DNA from: Dechloromonas denitrificans
GTDB lineage: Bacteria > Pseudomonadota > Gammaproteobacteria > Burkholderiales > Rhodocyclaceae
Direction of reading: 5' to 3'
NCBI RefSeq assembly: GCF_020510665.1
Contig: NZ_CP075187.1
Location: 2,270,001 to 2,334,000 of the forward strand
Length of the DNA: 64,000 bases
Both the position numbers and the translations under genes were made by a program. The stretch's first letter is position 1; each line of letters opens with the position of its first letter. The notes beneath the pieces were generated by a model. The model was not told the origin of the DNA. It worked only from the letters and a program-made list of their open reading frames with translations, and ran no database searches. Below, piece after piece: positions 61,355 through 64,000 of the stretch.

Positions 61355-62758
61355 TCAGATGACTTTCGAGTAGCGCGTCCGCTGGCGATCGGCGCGCAGA
61401 TAACGGTCGAAGACCATTGAGATGGCACGAACCAGCATGCGTCCTGGCGGCAGGACGGTAATCCAGTCGCGCTCGATCTTGAGCAGACCGCCACGCTCCA
61501 TTTCGCGCATATCTTCCAGCTCGGCTGCGAAATATTTGTGGAAATCAATCAGGTGAGCGCTTTGGATACTCTCGATGGACAACTCGAAGTGACACATCAG
61601 CGCCTGAATGATCGAACGACGCAGAATATCGTCTGCATTCAGTTCAATACCGCGGAACACCGGCAGCATCTGCTCGTCGAGCCGATCGTAGTACTCATCG
61701 AGCGTCTTGACGTTCTGGCTGTAGGTTGGTCCGACCTTGCTGATCGACGAAATACCGAAGGACAGCATGTCGCAGTCAGCGTAGGTTGAATACCCCTGGA
61801 AATTGCGATGCAAGCGCCCCTGCCGCTGAGCAATGGCCAATTCATCATCCGGCTTGGCAAAATGATCCATGCCGATAAAGACATAACCGGCTTCAGTCAG
61901 CTTCTTGATCGCCAGGGCCAGAATTTGCAGCTTGGTATCGGCCGAGGGCAAATCCGGTTCGGCAATCCGCCGCTGCGGCTTGAACAGGCTGGGCATGTGC
62001 GCATAGTTGTAGATCGACAGGCGGTCCGGATCCATCGCCAGAACACGTTCCAGTGTCCGGTTGAAACCCATGACCGACTGGTGCGGCAAACCGTAGATCA
62101 AATCGACCGAAACCGATTTGAAACCGTTGGCCCGCGCAGCATTGATCACATTCGCCGTTTCTTCTTCGGTCTGGACGCGATTAACGGCAATCTGAACACG
62201 TTCGTCGAAGTCCTGGACACCGACACTCATCCGGTTGAAACCCAGCTCGCCAAGCAAAGCCACGGTTGCCGTGTCGACCTTGCGCGGATCAACTTCGATC
62301 GAGTACTCACCGCCATCGAGCAACTTGAAATGCTTGCGGGTCTCGCTCATCAACTGCCGCATTTCGTCATGCGACAGGAAAGTCGGCGTACCGCCACCCC
62401 AATGCAGCTGGATCACTTCATGCTCACCGTCCTGACCGTCCAGGCTGGCGCTCTGCAGGGCAAGCTCCTTGGCAAGGTATTTCAGGTATTTGGCGCTGCG
62501 CCCGTGATCCTTGGTAATGATCTTGTTGCAGGCACAGTAATAGCAGATAGTGTTACAGAACGGTATGTGGAAGTATAATGACAGCGGACGGCTGATACCG
62601 CCGATGTTGCGCTTGCCGAGCCACAGTTTGGCAGCGTCAGAATCGAAAGCTTCGACGAAACGATCGGCCGTCGGATACGAAGTGTAGCGGGGGCCGTTGA
62701 CGTCGAAGCGGCGAATGATCTGAGGATCGAATACGAGGTTTTCAGTTGCGAAATTCAT
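61355..62758 (-). CDS. hemN: Oxygen-independent coproporphyrinogen III oxidase
   Basis: 467 residues from ATG 62758. Radical-SAM: YFHIPFCNTICYYCACNK gives CX3CX2C, followed by HWGGGTPTFLSHDEMRQLM. It makes protoporphyrinogen IX without oxygen. Full HemN length with C-terminal HemN domain. Divergent from fnr; an FNR box 55 bp upstream of the ATG suggests anaerobic activation. Confidence 0.95.
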   Translation of the reverse strand: MNFATENLVFDPQIIRRFDVNGPRYTSYPTADRFVEAFDSDAAKLWLGKRNIGGISRPLSLYFHIPFCNTICYYCACNKIITKDHGRSAKYLKYLAKELALQSASLDGQDGEHEVIQLHWGGGTPTFLSHDEMRQLMSETRKHFKLLDGGEYSIEVDPRKVDTATVALLGELGFNRMSVGVQDFDERVQIAVNRVQTEEETANVINAARANGFKSVSVDLIYGLPHQSVMGFNRTLERVLAMDPDRLSIYNYAHMPSLFKPQRRIAEPDLPSADTKLQILALAIKKLTEAGYVFIGMDHFAKPDDELAIAQRQGRLHRNFQGYSTYADCDMLSFGISSISKVGPTYSQNVKTLDEYYDRLDEQMLPVFRGIELNADDILRRSIIQALMCHFELSIESIQSAHLIDFHKYFAAELEDMREMERGGLLKIERDWITVLPPGRMLVRAISMVFDRYLRADRQRTRYSKVI

Positions 62759-62812
62759 TAAACATACCACCAAGAGTTGCACGGATTATGTTCGGATGGT
62801 GCCAAATCATGG

Positions 62813-62826
62813 TTGACATGGATCAA
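62813..62826. promoter_or_regulatory. FNR box between hemN and fnr
   Basis: TTGACATGGATCAA matches TTGAT-N4-ATCAA with one mismatch. It is 55 bp from the hemN start and about 14 bp from the fnr start, a layout fitting hemN activation and fnr autorepression. Confidence 0.82.
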
Positions 62827-62840
62827 GCGAACGCAGGTTG

Positions 62841-63587
62841 ATGATGCCCCAACAAACAGCTTCACAGGAAATTTCTCTTTCGGTCATCAAGACAGCGTGT
62901 TCGAACTGCAATCTGCGCGAACTCTGCCTGCCCTTCGGACTCAACATTAACGAGCTCGAACGCCTGGATGACCTGGTTTCGACCCGTCGTCGCATCAAGC
63001 GTGGCGACCACCTCTACCGGGCCGGTGAAACATTCGATGCAATTTACGCCATCCGTAGCGGCTTCTTCAAAACCGATGTGCTGCTTGAAGATGGCCGGGA
63101 CCAGGTGACCGGGTTCCAGATGGCTGGCGAGTTGCTCGGACTTGACGGCATCAGCACCGAACACCACACCTGCAACGCGATCGCCCTCGAAGACAGCGAA
63201 ATCTGCGCCATTCCGTTCTCGCAACTGGAAAGCCTGTCGCGTGAAATCCATACCTTGCAGCACCATTTTCACAAGGTGATGAGCCGCGAAATCGTCCGCG
63301 ACCACGGCGTCATGATGCTGCTCGGCACCATGCGCGCCGAGGAGCGACTGGCCGCCTTCCTGCTCAATCTCTCGCAGCGCTTCACGGCACGCGGTTTTTC
63401 TCACGCCGAGTTTTATCTGCGCATGACGCGCGAAGAAATCGGCAGCTACCTCGGCCTCAAGCTCGAAACGGTTTCGCGGGCCTTCTCCCGGTTCCAGGAA
63501 GAAGGCCATATCGCCGTCCAGCAAAAACATATCCGGATATTGAATGTTAACGGGCTGAAAGCCCTGATGAATCATCATCCCAACTGA
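62841..63587 (+). CDS. fnr: FNR-type oxygen-responsive regulator
   Basis: About 248 residues (ATG 62841 or 62844; a TTG lies just before). Fe-S ligands: CSNCNLRELC near the N-terminus plus HHTCNAIAL in the barrel. DNA-binding helix TREEIGSYLGLKLETVSRAF has E..SR for TTGAT sites. It controls anaerobic genes, likely hemN, itself, and the Dnr-like gene at 29909. Confidence 0.95.
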   Translation: MMPQQTASQEISLSVIKTACSNCNLRELCLPFGLNINELERLDDLVSTRRRIKRGDHLYRAGETFDAIYAIRSGFFKTDVLLEDGRDQVTGFQMAGELLGLDGISTEHHTCNAIALEDSEICAIPFSQLESLSREIHTLQHHFHKVMSREIVRDHGVMMLLGTMRAEERLAAFLLNLSQRFTARGFSHAEFYLRMTREEIGSYLGLKLETVSRAFSRFQEEGHIAVQQKHIRILNVNGLKALMNHHPN

Positions 63588-63968
63588 CTACAAGCCAGGC
63601 AGTGGATTACGCGTCAGCGCAACACTGATGATGTAGGCGTAGGCGAGCAGCGCAAAAACCAGAAATACGGCGCGAATCGCCTTTGTCCTGCCCCGCTTGA
63701 GGGCAAACGTTCCAAAGACGATATAAGCCAGCAGCCCGAGAAGTTTCGCGGTCAACCAGTTGTTGGCCAATGGATATTGCCCACTCAATATCGCCAGCAG
63801 CACGGCACTCCCGAGCAAGGTCGTGTCGACAAAATGGGGAAGCAGCCTGACCAGGCGATGCTTCAGTAACGGCGAATCGGCAAGCATCCAGATTGCCCGC
63901 AGACAAAAGCCAAGACCGCTGAGCAGCACGCACGTAACGTGTAGGTGCTTGAGTGCCAGATAACTCAT
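63588..63968 (-). CDS. SirB-family membrane protein
   Basis: 126 residues, four membrane helices (MSYLALKHLHVTCVLLSGLG at the start, LGLLAYIVFGTFALKRG later). Reads as the SirB/SirB2 family, whose role is not known. ATG 63968 is chosen, with a GTG one codon earlier. Converges with fnr with no gap. The last 32 bases of the window show no gene. Confidence 0.85.
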   Translation of the reverse strand: MSYLALKHLHVTCVLLSGLGFCLRAIWMLADSPLLKHRLVRLLPHFVDTTLLGSAVLLAILSGQYPLANNWLTAKLLGLLAYIVFGTFALKRGRTKAIRAVFLVFALLAYAYIISVALTRNPLPGL

Positions 63969-64000
63969 CACCGAGCCGCCAGCTTGAGCGCTATTTCAGC

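Overview
The window looks like a chromosomal segment of a Rhodocyclales-type betaproteobacterium, probably related to Dechloromonas/Azonexus. This is an inference from protein style, the rRNA operon (16S-tRNA-Ile-tRNA-Ala-23S), GC-rich coding with strong antisense shadow frames, an anaerobic cobalamin pathway, FNR/HemN genes and several iron-uptake systems. The genus cannot be fixed without a database.

Layout. 1-2700 is the 5' part of an rRNA operon on the minus strand, ending at its promoter (2663-2690). 2736-11040 is core metabolism: greB, a Pit phosphate transporter with its DUF47 partner, an aldo/keto reductase, a DUF455 ferritin-like protein and a large hybrid histidine kinase. 11256-13070 is a DEAD-box RNA helicase. 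Its terminator has been split by an IS4-family element (13111-14521) that left a 14-bp target duplication. 14630-25815 is a cobalamin-riboswitch-led run of the cobalt ECF transporter (cbiMNQO) followed by anaerobic corrin-ring genes (cbiF, X, C, D, ET, L, G split in two, H) and a 2Fe-2S ferredoxin. No cbiJ/cobK is present. 26005-29161 is an arsenic operon (arsR, arsC, ACR3 pump, permease, thioredoxin-like protein) on the minus strand. 29389-30685 holds an orphan ORF, a small unknown gene and a Dnr-like regulator behind a perfect FNR box.

30931-54882 is dominated by metal uptake. It starts with a His-rich periplasmic protein and a second cobalamin riboswitch driving a TonB-dependent receptor. 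Then come hemP, tonB-exbB-exbD, a TonB receptor with a CxxC in its plug overlapping a thioredoxin-like gene, feoB-feoA and two complementary bacterioferritin subunits. A solute-binding protein overlaps or abuts a hybrid sensor kinase. A Fur-box-led group follows: a 24-residue membrane peptide, a 68-residue protein, a DUF2325 protein and bfd. On the minus strand a Fur-box-led run contains a catecholate-type receptor, PiuC, a flavin alpha-hydroxyacid dehydrogenase, a lone iron-binding protein and a DUF1513 protein. 54927-63968 is redox, copper and anaerobic physiology: selD, copZ, a PAS-GGDEF-EAL protein, copA, uspA, a SafE-like membrane protein, hemN, fnr and sirB.

How it works together (inference). 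Cobalt import, B12 synthesis and a B12-controlled outer-membrane receptor share riboswitch logic. TonB/ExbBD powers the three receptors. Feo, bacterioferritin and Bfd handle ferrous iron, its storage and release. FNR-type boxes in front of dnr and between hemN and fnr tie the flanks to oxygen or NO state. The best candidates for undescribed biology are the minus-strand iron operon with two ligand-modifying-type enzymes (48363-54665), the Fur-led micropeptide/DUF2325 group (46179-48235), and the CxxC-plug receptor coupled to a thioredoxin-like protein (36226-38867).
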